64,000 nt of DNA from CAZHEV01 sp964531335 [NCBI: uncultured bacterium] (GCA_964531335.1 CAZHEV010000007.1:132909-196908), one strand, 5' to 3'. Shown: positions 34,990-44,526, counted from the stretch's first letter. The notes: generated by a model from the letters alone, not told the origin. Translations and numbers: made by a program.

Positions 34990-35460
34990 ATGGCCGATAC
35001 ACACGGCACTCTTACAATAGTGGAGAAGACGGTATTCCTCATGGAGTTCGGGCTCTTCAAGAACATGGAGACCGAAGAGGTGGCTGGAATCGCTTCCTTT
35101 GCGAGGGAGCGGCATCTCGAGGACGGCGAGTTTATTTTCCGGGAGGGAGAGCCCGCGGAAGCGGCGTTCCTGGTCGTGGACGGCGGCGTGCGGATATCCA
35201 GGAATGGGCGGACCCTCCGAGAGATAAAGGAAAAGAAAGGGTTCGGGTTGCTCGAAGTAGTCGCGCCCGGACACACGTACTCGGTCTCGGCCGCGGCGGT
35301 CGGAAAAACTCATGTGCTGACGTTCTCGCGCGAGGACGTGCTCTACGGGGTCGGAGAATATCCGAGGTTCGCCATAGGACTGATTCGAGCGATGGCGGAC
35401 GCTCTGATAAGGCACACGGACTTGAGGGAAAGAGTGGGGGATCGGGAGGAGGAGGAGTGA
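34990..35460 (+). CDS. Stand-alone cyclic-nucleotide-binding-type domain protein
   Basis: The 156-residue protein is one CRP-like sensor domain: FGLFKNMETEEVAGIASFARERHLEDGEFIFREGEPAEAAFLVVDGGVRI covers the beta-roll. There is no DNA-binding helix-turn-helix. The phosphate-binding cassette is degenerate: the usual E-x-x-x-x-x-R loop reads FGLLEVVAPGHTYS, without the Arg that holds the cyclic phosphate, so cAMP binding is doubtful. It begins 23 bases after the HEAT-repeat transporter and overlaps the Omp85 gene (GTGA). It probably regulates that transporter as a separate subunit. Confidence 0.75.
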   Translation: MADTHGTLTIVEKTVFLMEFGLFKNMETEEVAGIASFARERHLEDGEFIFREGEPAEAAFLVVDGGVRISRNGRTLREIKEKKGFGLLEVVAPGHTYSVSAAAVGKTHVLTFSREDVLYGVGEYPRFAIGLIRAMADALIRHTDLRERVGDREEEE

Positions 35461-36710
35461 GGCTCGGGCTCGGGGTCGCCGTGGGGCTGCTCGTTTTCCT
35501 GGCGTGCTCGGCCATCGCTCGGACCGAGGAGGATGCCCCCCACAAGGCGGGCGATTCCGACCTTACCCTGAGGAGCGATCTTCTCAGAGGCCGACGGACA
35601 GCGAAGCTGGACAGCCTGGTGCCTCCCAGCAAGGGGGTTCCGGAGAAGGTCGTCTACTACATCGAGACAGGGGAGGTCGTGGAGAAGCTGCGCCACGGGT
35701 TCCACGGCTTCTTCTTGAAGCTCGGCGGTCTTAGCAGCAACGCCAGATATGGCTTCGGAGTCCGCTACCAGAGGCGCGTCCTGGACCAGGACCTCTCGGT
35801 CAACTGGTCGGCGTCCTACTCTTTCAACAAGTACCGCCGGCTTGAAGCCGGCCTGGAGGTTGAAAGACTCGGACCGGTGCCCCTGGGGCTCAGCCTCTAC
35901 AACCGCTACAGAAACTTCCCGGAGGAGGAGTACTTCGGCCTTGGCCCGGCCAGCAGCCTTTCAAACGAGTGTGACTTCAGGCTCGAGGACTATGAGGCCA
36001 CAGTGAAGCTCGCCGCCCGGCTTGCGAAGGGACTGACCATCGGCGGCGGAGTTGGCTACACGAGTAGCTGGACGGAGGAGGGGACCGACGAGGAGGCGGG
36101 GCTCGTTCAGGAGACATTCCCCGCCGGCGACTTGGCGGGATTCCTTCAATCGATTGAGCACCAGGTCACGGGTGTTTTCGCCCGACTCGACTACAGAGAC
36201 TCCCCGGGGAACCCCCGGTCCGGAGCCTACCTGGTCGGGGAGCGGCGGTTCTACGAAGACCTGGAGGCCGGCGCTTATGATTTTGAGAGCTCTCGGGCCG
36301 AGTTCCAAGGTTATCTTCCGTTTTTCCACAAGCACCGCGTGATAGTCCTGCGCGCCCTGGTGGAGAGCGTGAGAGGGCGGGACGGGGGCGCCGCTCCCTT
36401 CCACTACCTGCCCTACGCGGGGGGCAGCGAAACGATACGCGGATTCGAGGAGTACAGGTTCCGCGACAGGAAGCTGATCCTGGCGAATTTAGAGTACCGC
36501 TTCGAGGCGTTCATCGGGCTCGACATCGCGCTGTTCGGGGACTTCGGACAGGTGGCCGGGCGGTGGGAGCGGTTCAAGAGCTCCGACTTCAGGTCCTCAT
36601 ACGGCGCGGGGCTGCGCTTCAATACGTCTGAGAGCGTGTTTCTTCGGTTCGACGTGGGCCACGGGGCCGAGGGGACGAAGTTTCATCTAAAGTTCGAAAA
36701 CGTGTTTTGA
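35457..36710 (+). CDS. Omp85-family outer-membrane barrel without POTRA domains
   Basis: The 417-residue protein starts at GTG 35457 with GGAGGAGGA just upstream and overlaps the previous gene. It has a signal peptide (GLGVAVGLLVFLACSAIA), a short linker, and then alternating amphipathic strands to the end. The Bac_surface_Ag hallmark IRGFEEYRF, with the loop-6 RGF at about 328-330, is present, and the last residue is Phe, as required for barrel insertion by BAM. No POTRA domains precede the barrel. Such short members are uncommon; they may translocate an exported partner or lipid. The adjacent exported kinase-like protein is a candidate partner. Confidence 0.75.
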   Translation: MRLGLGVAVGLLVFLACSAIARTEEDAPHKAGDSDLTLRSDLLRGRRTAKLDSLVPPSKGVPEKVVYYIETGEVVEKLRHGFHGFFLKLGGLSSNARYGFGVRYQRRVLDQDLSVNWSASYSFNKYRRLEAGLEVERLGPVPLGLSLYNRYRNFPEEEYFGLGPASSLSNECDFRLEDYEATVKLAARLAKGLTIGGGVGYTSSWTEEGTDEEAGLVQETFPAGDLAGFLQSIEHQVTGVFARLDYRDSPGNPRSGAYLVGERRFYEDLEAGAYDFESSRAEFQGYLPFFHKHRVIVLRALVESVRGRDGGAAPFHYLPYAGGSETIRGFEEYRFRDRKLILANLEYRFEAFIGLDIALFGDFGQVAGRWERFKSSDFRSSYGAGLRFNTSESVFLRFDVGHGAEGTKFHLKFENVF

Positions 36711-36739
36711 TATCCGTTTTGGAGAGGGAGATAGGTGCC

Positions 36740-38437
36740 TTGATCGGTGGGCTCAAGATGGCGATTCTAGCCTGCGCGCTCCTTCAGGCCGGGGCCGCCG
36801 TTTCATATACAGGACATTGCTGCGCCGAGGATCGGCCGCTGGAGCAATGGCCGCACTTCCACCCGGACGACCCCATACTCGCCGACCCGGACAGAATGCC
36901 CGTGCCTGTGCCCGAGTACCGGGTCACGAGCCAGTACTATGACTTCATCGAGAACACCTTCTTCAAGGTGGGCCTCGACAAGAACCCGGGGGCCCTGAAC
37001 GTCAACACCCTTGGAGAAGTGCCCAACTCGAGCTGGTTCACGAATCGTCATGGAATGGAGCGCATGCCGCCGGCGGACTTGGTGAGGGGCGCCAAAAGCG
37101 GCGAGGGCCCCGACGTCGAGAGCTCCTGGACAATAGTGGAGGCCAAAGGGGAAGGGATAACCCCGGGCTTCACCGTTGTGGACTCGAGAGGGGACACCTA
37201 TTTCGTGAAGACGGATCCGGTGGACCACCCCCACTTGGCCACGTCTGCGGAGGCAATCTGCACGCCCCTTTTTCACGCGATCGGCTATAACGTCCCCGAG
37301 AACTATCTAGTCGACGTCCAGGTGAGCAATTTGAGGATAGGGGACGAGGCCACTATGAAGGCGAAAGGCGACCGGGAGCGGGGCATGACGCAAGAGGACC
37401 TGCGCGCCGTGTTGAGCAAGGCGCCCGTGCGCCCGGACGGAACTCTCCGGGTGATAGCGAGCAAGGCAATCCCCGGGAAGGGCCTTTTCGACCACTTCCG
37501 CTATTACGGAACCAGGCCGGACGACGCGAACGACATCACGCCGCACCAGCTTCGAAGGGAGCTTCGCGGACTGAGGATTTTCGCCGCGTGGCTGAACCAT
37601 GACGACGCGAGGTCGATAAACACCCTTGACGTCTACGTGAAGGAGAGCTATGTGAGGCACTACCTGCTCGACTTCGGGTCGTGCCTCGGCTCGGGAAGCG
37701 TGAAGCCTCAGACCCGGAGAGCCGGTCACGAGTATATGTGGGACCCTGTGCCGACCCTGAAGACCGTGGCCGGCCTCGGGCTGTGGGTTCGGCCTTACCT
37801 GAAAATCGAATTCCCCCGCTATCCGGGCGTCGGAAGGTTCGAATCGGAGGCCTTCAAGCCGGAGCGCTGGAAGCCCGAGTATCCGAACCCGGCCTTTGTG
37901 TTGATGGACGAGAACGACGCGTTCTGGGCCGCTGGGATAGTGATGCGTTTCACGGACGAGGAGATTCGAGCGGTGGTCGAAAGAGGTGGCCTGGGCGATC
38001 TTGAATCCACCAAGTACATGATAGCCACGCTTATAGAGCGGAGGGACAAGATAGGGCGGCACTACCTGAACCAGGTCAATCCGCTGGGCGATTTCAACGT
38101 AGATGAGAGCGCGTTGACCTTCAACAACCTCTCGGTCGAGCACGGATTCGGGGAGAGTCCGCGGGGCTATGAGGTCACCTGGCGTTCCTACGATAACCGG
38201 GAGCGGGAGCCGAAGGAAGTCATAGGCAGCCGTGAGGTAATAGCGACGGCGATTGTGCCGGGCGGGCCCGCCTGCCGGGTGGCGGCCGCCTTTCCCCGGG
38301 CGGTATCTGGAAGGGAAGAATTCATCTTCGCGGAGATCGTTCCAACGCCCGATGCCCCGGATAAGTGGCGCGAGCCGGTGCGGGTCTTCCTGAAGAACCT
38401 AAAACCGGGCTGGGAGATTGTGGGCATCCGCAGATAG
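36740..38437 (+). CDS. Exported protein with protein-kinase-like motifs (unknown family)
   Basis: I do not recognise the family by name. The protein (565 residues from TTG 36740, behind GGAGAGGGAG; ATG at 36758 is an alternative) has a signal-peptide-like N-terminus. A kinase-like set of residues follows in the right order and spacing: FVKT with Lys157, Glu171 in the next helix (SAEAI), NHDDARSIN with Asp289 and Asn294 five apart, and LLDFG with Asp311. This D-x4-N then DFG layout is like that of HipA and secreted kinases of the Fam20/CotH type. The C-terminal 200 residues are unrelated and include FNNLSVEHGF. If a kinase, it would act outside the cytoplasm. It ends the five-gene operon, 30 bases after the Omp85 gene. 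Confidence 0.5.
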   Translation: MIGGLKMAILACALLQAGAAVSYTGHCCAEDRPLEQWPHFHPDDPILADPDRMPVPVPEYRVTSQYYDFIENTFFKVGLDKNPGALNVNTLGEVPNSSWFTNRHGMERMPPADLVRGAKSGEGPDVESSWTIVEAKGEGITPGFTVVDSRGDTYFVKTDPVDHPHLATSAEAICTPLFHAIGYNVPENYLVDVQVSNLRIGDEATMKAKGDRERGMTQEDLRAVLSKAPVRPDGTLRVIASKAIPGKGLFDHFRYYGTRPDDANDITPHQLRRELRGLRIFAAWLNHDDARSINTLDVYVKESYVRHYLLDFGSCLGSGSVKPQTRRAGHEYMWDPVPTLKTVAGLGLWVRPYLKIEFPRYPGVGRFESEAFKPERWKPEYPNPAFVLMDENDAFWAAGIVMRFTDEEIRAVVERGGLGDLESTKYMIATLIERRDKIGRHYLNQVNPLGDFNVDESALTFNNLSVEHGFGESPRGYEVTWRSYDNREREPKEVIGSREVIATAIVPGGPACRVAAAFPRAVSGREEFIFAEIVPTPDAPDKWREPVRVFLKNLKPGWEIVGIRR

Positions 38438-38453
38438 GCGGGGAGGGAAACGA

Positions 38454-41400
38454 TTACTCTCCGCGGCGGCGCGCGAGACTCTGCTTGATCTCCTCGAAGC
38501 CCGCGTAAAGCGACGGTATTATCACCAGCGTGAAGAGCGCGCTGACCAGTACTCCTCCTATTGTCACCATAGCTATGGCAAGACGCAGCTCGTAACCCTG
38601 GCCGGTGCCCAGGGCCTGGGGAATCATGCCTACTGCTATGGCCAGGTTGGTCATGACTACGGCGCGAAGCCGGGCGGGGCAGCCCTCGAGAATGGCCTCG
38701 TGCAGGGGAGTCCCGCGACGCCTGATCTGCGCCACGTAGTCCAGCAGCAGGATGGCGTTGTTGACGACTATTCCTATCAGCATCACCATTGCCATCAGAC
38801 TGAAGATATTGACGGTCTGACCTCCGAAGAAAAGCCCCATCGAGGCGCCGACCAGTCCCAGGGGGAGCGTCACCATGACGGTGAAAGGTAGGAAGAACGA
38901 CTCCAAGATCATCGCCAGGACCACGTAGGTCAGGATCGTGGCCAAGCCCATCGCCTGGAAAAGCGAGGCGAACGATTCCTCCTGGAACTCGTACATGCCT
39001 CCATATATTATCCTGTAGCCCGGAGGCACGTCCAACTCGTCGAAGAGAGGCCGTGTCTTGCGAACGACATCGGTTATTGTTCCTTCCGCAAGGTTGGCGG
39101 TTATGGTGATCCGCTTCTGTTTGTCGCGGTGATGGATCTCCGCCGCGCCCCGCGTCTCCTCGATGTCTCCGAGCTGAACTATGGGAACAAGAGTCTGCCC
39201 GGAGGGAAAACGAAGCCGGCTCAGCTTCCGGGGGTCGTTCCTGGTCTCGTCGTCGAATTGGACCCTGATCTTGTACTCTTCGCCCGCCTCCCGAAAATTG
39301 GATCTATCGTCCCCTTCATAGGAGTTCCGCAGCAGGCTTGCGATCATCCCGGTTGTCATGCCGCGACGCGCGATCTCCTCGCGGTCCGGATAGAAGACGA
39401 GCTCAGGACCTCCGGGCTTCCAGCTCGTGTCCAGGTCCACCAGGGCCTCGACTCCGGAGAGTATTCGCAGGACCTCGCGGCTGAGCCGCTCCACCACCTC
39501 GGAGTCGTCTCCCAGGACCTCGACCTGCACGTCGGCGTCTCCGCCCTCCTCGCTGCTCGCCGCCGAGACCGTGATATCGGCCTCGGGTATCCCCGCGAGC
39601 ATCGGGCGAAGCTTGTTGGTCAGATCGCCGACGCGGAGATCCCGCTCGGAGATGTCCACCAGCTTAGCCCTGACAGTCGCCTCGTTGATTCCGCGGAAAG
39701 TCCCGCCGACGGAGCTGATCACTGACTCGACCTCCGGAACGGAGGCGATTATCTTCTCGGCCTCCTCGACGGTCCGCTCCGTCATCCTCAACGACGATCC
39801 CACCGGCAGCTCCAAGCTGACGGATACGTATCCCTCGTCCATTTCCGGCATAAACTCTCCGCCGGATATCCTCAACAGCACGAAACTGAAAAGAAGGAAG
39901 GCCAGTGCTCCTACAACCAGGACGGCGCGGTGACGGTTCCTCGCCAGGCTCCACGAAAGGAGGCCGCGATAGGAGCCGGCCATGTTGCGCATGAACCTCT
40001 CCATGAAGTGCGGTCGGCGGGCGCGGCTCGAGACGGTGGACGGGGGCGTCGCGGAGCCCGAAGCGCCGGGCTCCTTCTTGAGGAAGACAGCGGACAGCAT
40101 CGGCGTGAGAGTGAAAGATATGAACAGCGAAAAGGCGGTGGCGAAGACAACGGTCATACCGAACTGGAGGAAGAAGCGCCCTATTATGCCCTCCATGAAC
40201 GCGATGGGGACGAATACCACCACGTTTGTCATCACCGACGCCACGACGGCCAGGGCCACCTCCCTCGTCCCCTCCTGGGCGGCCACGCCCGGCTCCTTCC
40301 GCATCTGGAGGTGCCGGAGTATGTTTTCCAAAACAATAATCGAATTGGTGACGAGAATCCCCACGGACACGCCGAGTGCCAGGAGGGAGAGCAGATTCAG
40401 CGTGAATCCGGCGAACTGCATGAGGAGAAAAGTGGAGATGACGGCCGAGGGCATGACGACCGCGGCGATCACCGTGCCTCTGAAGTTGCGCAAGAACAGG
40501 AAGAGCAAGGCCGCCGTTAGGAGGATCCCTATCATTATGTTGGAGGTCACGTCTTTTACGGCCTCCCGGATGAACCGGGAGTCATCGGAGGCGTAATCGA
40601 TGTGGAAACCCGGCGGCAGCTCCCGCGTGAGCGCCTCGACGGCCTGGTAGATGCCGTCCGCCGTATCGATGGTGTTGGCGCCGGACCTCTTTATGACGTC
40701 GACTTGCACCGCGGGCTCGCCGTTGAAGCGGGCAAGAGAGCGGGGCTCCTCGAAGGTGTCTATTACGCGCGCTATCTCGTTGAGATATACGTATCCCCCT
40801 TCGGGCAGAGACACTCTCACCAGGCCTATCTGTTCGACCGTAGCGAACTCGCCGAGGGTGCGGACCATGTACTCCCGTTGCCTCGCTATTATGCGTCCTT
40901 CGGGGATATTGACGTTCTCCGCCGCAACCAGCGCGCTCAGGTCCGCGATGGACAGGCCGAAGTACTCGAGCTTGTCTCGATCGACGGCGACCTGTATCTC
41001 CCGCTCCTGGCCGCCTATGATCTCTATTGTGGCGACTCCCGGGACCTGTGCGAGACGGTCCCTGATGGTCTGATCCGCGAAACGGTATGCGTCGTTCACG
41101 CCCAGCTCGCTGGAAACGGCGAGCGATATAATGGGGAAGGACCCGATCTCGAATTTCTCAACGACGGGCTTCTCCACGGCGTCGGGCAGGTCGTTGAGTA
41201 TGGCGTCCACCCTCGAGCGAACGTCGTTGGCCGCCTCGTCCGGGCCGGCCTCGAGGTCGAATCTTATTATTACAAACGAAACGGATTCCTGCGAAATTGA
41301 CTCGATCAAGTCCACGTTAGCGATGGTGCTGACGACGTCCTCGATTCGATCGGTGACCTGAGTTTCTATCTCCTCCGGTCCGGCGCCGGGATAGACAGTG

Positions 41401-41543
41401 GTCACGGTGACGTATGGGAAATCGATATCGGGAAAGAGGTCGACGGAGAGCCCGAGATAGGCGTAGCCTCCGAGGATGACTATCGCGAACACCATCATCG
41501 TGGTGAGGACGGGGCGCCGCACTGACATGGAAAGCAGGCTCAT
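38454..41543 (-). CDS. RND efflux inner-membrane transporter (AcrB/HAE1-like)
   Basis: The 1029-residue protein has the full RND layout: helix 1 at about 11-30, a large periplasmic loop, helices 2-6 at about 335-480, a second loop, and helices 8-12 at about 850-1000. The first loop holds the PYVTVTTVYPGAGPEEIE signature near 42-60, and the NSIIVLENI region lies near 400. It would use the proton gradient to pump substrates through the MFP and TolC partners. Its ATG overlaps the end of the adaptor gene by four bases. Substrate class (drug versus metal) is not clear; it resembles HAE1-type multidrug pumps. Confidence 0.9.
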   Translation of the reverse strand: MSLLSMSVRRPVLTTMMVFAIVILGGYAYLGLSVDLFPDIDFPYVTVTTVYPGAGPEEIETQVTDRIEDVVSTIANVDLIESISQESVSFVIIRFDLEAGPDEAANDVRSRVDAILNDLPDAVEKPVVEKFEIGSFPIISLAVSSELGVNDAYRFADQTIRDRLAQVPGVATIEIIGGQEREIQVAVDRDKLEYFGLSIADLSALVAAENVNIPEGRIIARQREYMVRTLGEFATVEQIGLVRVSLPEGGYVYLNEIARVIDTFEEPRSLARFNGEPAVQVDVIKRSGANTIDTADGIYQAVEALTRELPPGFHIDYASDDSRFIREAVKDVTSNIMIGILLTAALLFLFLRNFRGTVIAAVVMPSAVISTFLLMQFAGFTLNLLSLLALGVSVGILVTNSIIVLENILRHLQMRKEPGVAAQEGTREVALAVVASVMTNVVVFVPIAFMEGIIGRFFLQFGMTVVFATAFSLFISFTLTPMLSAVFLKKEPGASGSATPPSTVSSRARRPHFMERFMRNMAGSYRGLLSWSLARNRHRAVLVVGALAFLLFSFVLLRISGGEFMPEMDEGYVSVSLELPVGSSLRMTERTVEEAEKIIASVPEVESVISSVGGTFRGINEATVRAKLVDISERDLRVGDLTNKLRPMLAGIPEADITVSAASSEEGGDADVQVEVLGDDSEVVERLSREVLRILSGVEALVDLDTSWKPGGPELVFYPDREEIARRGMTTGMIASLLRNSYEGDDRSNFREAGEEYKIRVQFDDETRNDPRKLSRLRFPSGQTLVPIVQLGDIEETRGAAEIHHRDKQKRITITANLAEGTITDVVRKTRPLFDELDVPPGYRIIYGGMYEFQEESFASLFQAMGLATILTYVVLAMILESFFLPFTVMVTLPLGLVGASMGLFFGGQTVNIFSLMAMVMLIGIVVNNAILLLDYVAQIRRRGTPLHEAILEGCPARLRAVVMTNLAIAVGMIPQALGTGQGYELRLAIAMVTIGGVLVSALFTLVIIPSLYAGFEEIKQSLARRRGE

Positions 41544-42697
41544 TTCGATCGTTCCCCGCCCACCCCTGCCGCGAAGTACTGCGATGTCAAGTCATTGTGA
41601 GGCTTGGTCTTTAGCCCGTCCCTGAGCTTCCCCTGCCCCCATACCACCACCCGCTCTCCGGGATCGATCCCGCGCGTGATCGCAAGGAGGCCTTCCCAGG
41701 AGATGCCCGGCACGACGTCCCTGAGCTCCGCCGTCTCATCGCCCTGCGATCCGGTGATGACGTAAACCGCCTTTATCCCGTTTATCTCCACCAACGCTGT
41801 TTCGGGGACCACCGGGCATGAATCGCATGACGCGATCTTGATCTCCGGCTCTACCAGCGATCCCGGTTTGATGACGTGGCCGGGATTGCGGACGACGAGC
41901 TCCACCCTAAAGAGGCGGGTTTCCGGATCGGCGCTCAGAGAGACCTTGGTGACGGTCCCATATAGCGGGCGCTCGCGGCCGGCTTCGCCCTCGCCCGTGC
42001 CCAAGCCCTTGCCGGGAAAGACGCGCACAGTCTGACCCGGTTCAAGCCCGGCTCGCTGCGTGGGGCTCACGTCCAGCGGAATCCTCGTCTCGTCCAGGGA
42101 GGCGACGGTCGCGAGGATCTGGCCGGCGTCGGCGTACTCTCCCTCTTCCACATAAACTGCGGTCACGATACCCGATATGGGTGAATCGAGCCTGACGGCA
42201 CGCCGGGCCGTGTTGTATGCGGCTCTGGCGGCGTCGGCCTCGGCCCCGGCGTGATCGAGCTGTTGCTGGGAGATCGCGCCGGACTCGTACAGCGCCTCCA
42301 TTCGCGCGCTGTCTCGCCTTGCGGTGGTGTACTGCGCCCGAGCCGTCTCCAGATTGACCATGATCCTGGTGGGGTCGTACTCGTCCAAGGATATGACCAC
42401 CTTGCCGGCGGCTATCTCGTCGCCCACGTCCACATGCACTCGGCTGACACGTGTGCGGTAATCGGATACCAGCTCAACCTGTCCGAATCCTTCGGCCACG
42501 CCGGCGAATCTCATCCAGTGCGCAATGGGAGTAGCCTGGGCGAGGACGTAATCGACCGGTACTCCCTCGGCGCTCTGAACGGACTCGATGCTCTGGGTAT
42601 CTTCCGTGCGAAGCCGGCGTGCGGCCGTGGCGGCGAATAGGAACACCACGACGGCTCCGACGGCGATCCACAAAACCACCTTGGTGCGTCTTCTCAT
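41540..42697 (-). CDS. RND efflux periplasmic adaptor (membrane fusion protein)
   Basis: The 385-residue protein has one N-terminal transmembrane helix (about 8-25). A lipoyl-like domain is split by a helical hairpin (VHVDVGDEIAAGKVVISL, a helical segment near 115-170, then IVTAVYVEEGEYADAGQIL). A beta-barrel and membrane-proximal domain follow. It links the pump to TolC. The start ATG at 42697 follows GGAG. It lies between the tolC-like gene (30-base gap) and the pump gene (overlap), making a single efflux operon. Confidence 0.9.
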   Translation of the reverse strand: MRRRTKVVLWIAVGAVVVFLFAATAARRLRTEDTQSIESVQSAEGVPVDYVLAQATPIAHWMRFAGVAEGFGQVELVSDYRTRVSRVHVDVGDEIAAGKVVISLDEYDPTRIMVNLETARAQYTTARRDSARMEALYESGAISQQQLDHAGAEADAARAAYNTARRAVRLDSPISGIVTAVYVEEGEYADAGQILATVASLDETRIPLDVSPTQRAGLEPGQTVRVFPGKGLGTGEGEAGRERPLYGTVTKVSLSADPETRLFRVELVVRNPGHVIKPGSLVEPEIKIASCDSCPVVPETALVEINGIKAVYVITGSQGDETAELRDVVPGISWEGLLAITRGIDPGERVVVWGQGKLRDGLKTKPHNDLTSQYFAAGVGGERSK

Positions 42698-42726
42698 CAG
42701 CTATTGCTCCTCATGGCTTTCCAATC

Positions 42727-44145
42727 CTATTCCGGGCCGGTTTCGCCGGCTCCCGCGATCCGCCCCAGCACCTGTTCCAGGTTGGCGACGGCGACGTCGT
42801 ACTGAAAGAGCGTCCTCGCGTAGTTCACGCGGGCCTGCTCGAGGGCGGTTTCGGCGTCCGTCAGCTCCAACTGAGTCGACAGGCCGTTGCGGAAACGGGT
42901 CCGGGCGATAGAGTACGTCTCCTCGGCCAGATCGACCGTCGCGATCTGAGCCTCATACGCGAGCTCCAAGGCGCGGAGGTCCTTGACGGCCTTCACGGTC
43001 TCCAGCCTGATCGCCTTGCGCGTGAGATCGAGCTCATGCTCGGCCCTTCTCAGGTCCGCGGACGCTTGCTGTATCCTGGCCTTGGTCCTGAACCCATCGA
43101 ATATGGGCATTGTAAGCGCTATTCCCGCGGCGGAGGATATGGCCCGATGCCTTTCATCGAACACGTCAAGGGGAACGTCGTCCGCCTCGCCCTGGAGCAG
43201 CACTTGACCAAAAAGGCCCAGAATGGGAAATCTCTGCGCTTTCTCAATGGCCAGTAGCTTCCCCCTGCCTTCGAGATTCAGCTCGAGTGAGCGGACCTCC
43301 GGACGTTGTGAAAGAGCCTCCGCGACGGCCGTCTCCTCTTCCATCTCGAATGGAACGTAGGCGAGGGTATCGCTCAGAGCCGGATCGGGGGAATCCTCGA
43401 TCGCCAGAATGCGCTTGAGATCCTGCATGGCAAGCGACAGGTCGTTCTCGGCGGCTATCACCTCGGGCTCCCGGTTCTTCTTCTCGACGCGCGCCCTGAG
43501 GAAATCGAATCGCGAGACGGTTCCCTGCGAGAGCTTTCGCTCGACCTCCTCGAGCTGCGACTGGGCTTGGCGAAGAGACCGGCGCTTGATCTCGAGAACC
43601 TGGCTCGCCAAGAGGACGCGGTAGTAAGCCTGCTTGGCCGCGAAGGTGACCTCGCTTCTGGCGTCATCGACGGAAAGGGAGGCCATCCTCTTGTACACCC
43701 GCGCGAAATCTATCGCGTTTCCCACCCTGCCGAATGCGTAGAGTACCTGATCCAGGCGAATCTGTCCCAGGACTTCATAGTCGCTGCCTATCTCGACCTT
43801 GACGTCGGCGCCCGACTCCTCGGCGAGCTCCGAGGGAACGAAGAAGGCGGGGTTCTTGAAGTTATATTGAAAGCTTCCCCGTAGCTCTATGTTCGGGAGC
43901 GCCCCCGCGTAAGCCTCCTTCACCGCGGCGTCCGCCCGCCTACGGTCCTCGATGGAGATCAGCAGAAACTCGTTCCTGGAGAGGGCGAGGGCGACGGCGT
44001 CGTCGATGGAGAGCCCGTCGGCCGCGGGATGCCGCGCCTGCGTGTCACCGACGGCGCAAGGCGCGGCGAAGAGGGAAGCGGCCGCGGCGAGGGCCACTTG
44101 AAGAAAGGCGACGCGTAGCGCTTTCCGTCCGCTGGACAAGGCCAT
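42727..44145 (-). CDS. TolC-like outer-membrane efflux channel
   Basis: The 472-residue protein has a signal peptide (about 1-32), then the doubled TolC helical pattern: SIDDAVALALSRNEFLL at about 48 and the long coiled-coil segments RSLRQAQSQLEEVERKLSQGTVSRFDFLRARVE and ETYSIARTRFRNGLSTQLELTDAETALEQARVNYARTLFQYDVAVANLEQ near 395-445. It forms the channel across periplasm and outer membrane. The start ATG at 44145 is 8-11 bases after GGAGGTGG; the longer frame upstream is noise-like. It is the first gene of the efflux operon. Confidence 0.9.
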   Translation of the reverse strand: MALSSGRKALRVAFLQVALAAAASLFAAPCAVGDTQARHPAADGLSIDDAVALALSRNEFLLISIEDRRRADAAVKEAYAGALPNIELRGSFQYNFKNPAFFVPSELAEESGADVKVEIGSDYEVLGQIRLDQVLYAFGRVGNAIDFARVYKRMASLSVDDARSEVTFAAKQAYYRVLLASQVLEIKRRSLRQAQSQLEEVERKLSQGTVSRFDFLRARVEKKNREPEVIAAENDLSLAMQDLKRILAIEDSPDPALSDTLAYVPFEMEEETAVAEALSQRPEVRSLELNLEGRGKLLAIEKAQRFPILGLFGQVLLQGEADDVPLDVFDERHRAISSAAGIALTMPIFDGFRTKARIQQASADLRRAEHELDLTRKAIRLETVKAVKDLRALELAYEAQIATVDLAEETYSIARTRFRNGLSTQLELTDAETALEQARVNYARTLFQYDVAVANLEQVLGRIAGAGETGPE

Positions 44146-44526
44146 GTCAACAACCACCTCCTCGGGAGGCGAACCCGCCTGCCGGAATTGCATTATCATG
44201 GATGCGCCTTCCTCGTTGAACGCGCGGTCCGGGCCGGAACCCGTAGGCGCATGCGCGTTCAAGCGGTAAACGGACCTCGACGGGAAGGCGCTTACACGGC
44301 TCACGACGACCTCCGGACTCGGCGTTGGCTTTCTATGACACAGATCGGAGTTGCCGCGGTGTCTCTCAAAATGAGGCTGTCGAGAATACCCTTCCCGAGG
44401 GGAAGAGCTTGTAGATGCAGCTGACGCTGAACTCCGATTGCGCATAAATACTGCGAGTGGAAATTTTCACGATGCTTGATAAATTGCATTATGTCAAGGA
44501 GAATGTGGGCCCGCTTGGTCGGCGGG
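44146..44526 (-). promoter_or_regulatory. Upstream region of the efflux operon with a possible promoter
   Basis: This 381-base stretch has no supported gene. On the minus strand a perfect TTGACA (44497-44492) lies 17 bases upstream of CATCGT (44474-44469), a weak -10. If used, the leader of the tolC-like transcript would be about 315 bases. The region around 44400-44490 is AT-richer than the surroundings, as expected for a control region. No operator could be identified. Confidence 0.3.

Noticed and set aside
34950-35456. N-terminal extension of the Omp85 barrel protein
   Set aside because: It overlaps the cyclic-nucleotide-domain gene in another frame; the GTG at 35457 has a strong ribosome site and is followed by a signal peptide.
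44146-44445. N-terminal extension of the TolC-like protein
   Set aside because: The extra 100 residues are Ser/Arg-rich noise before a clear signal peptide at 44145.
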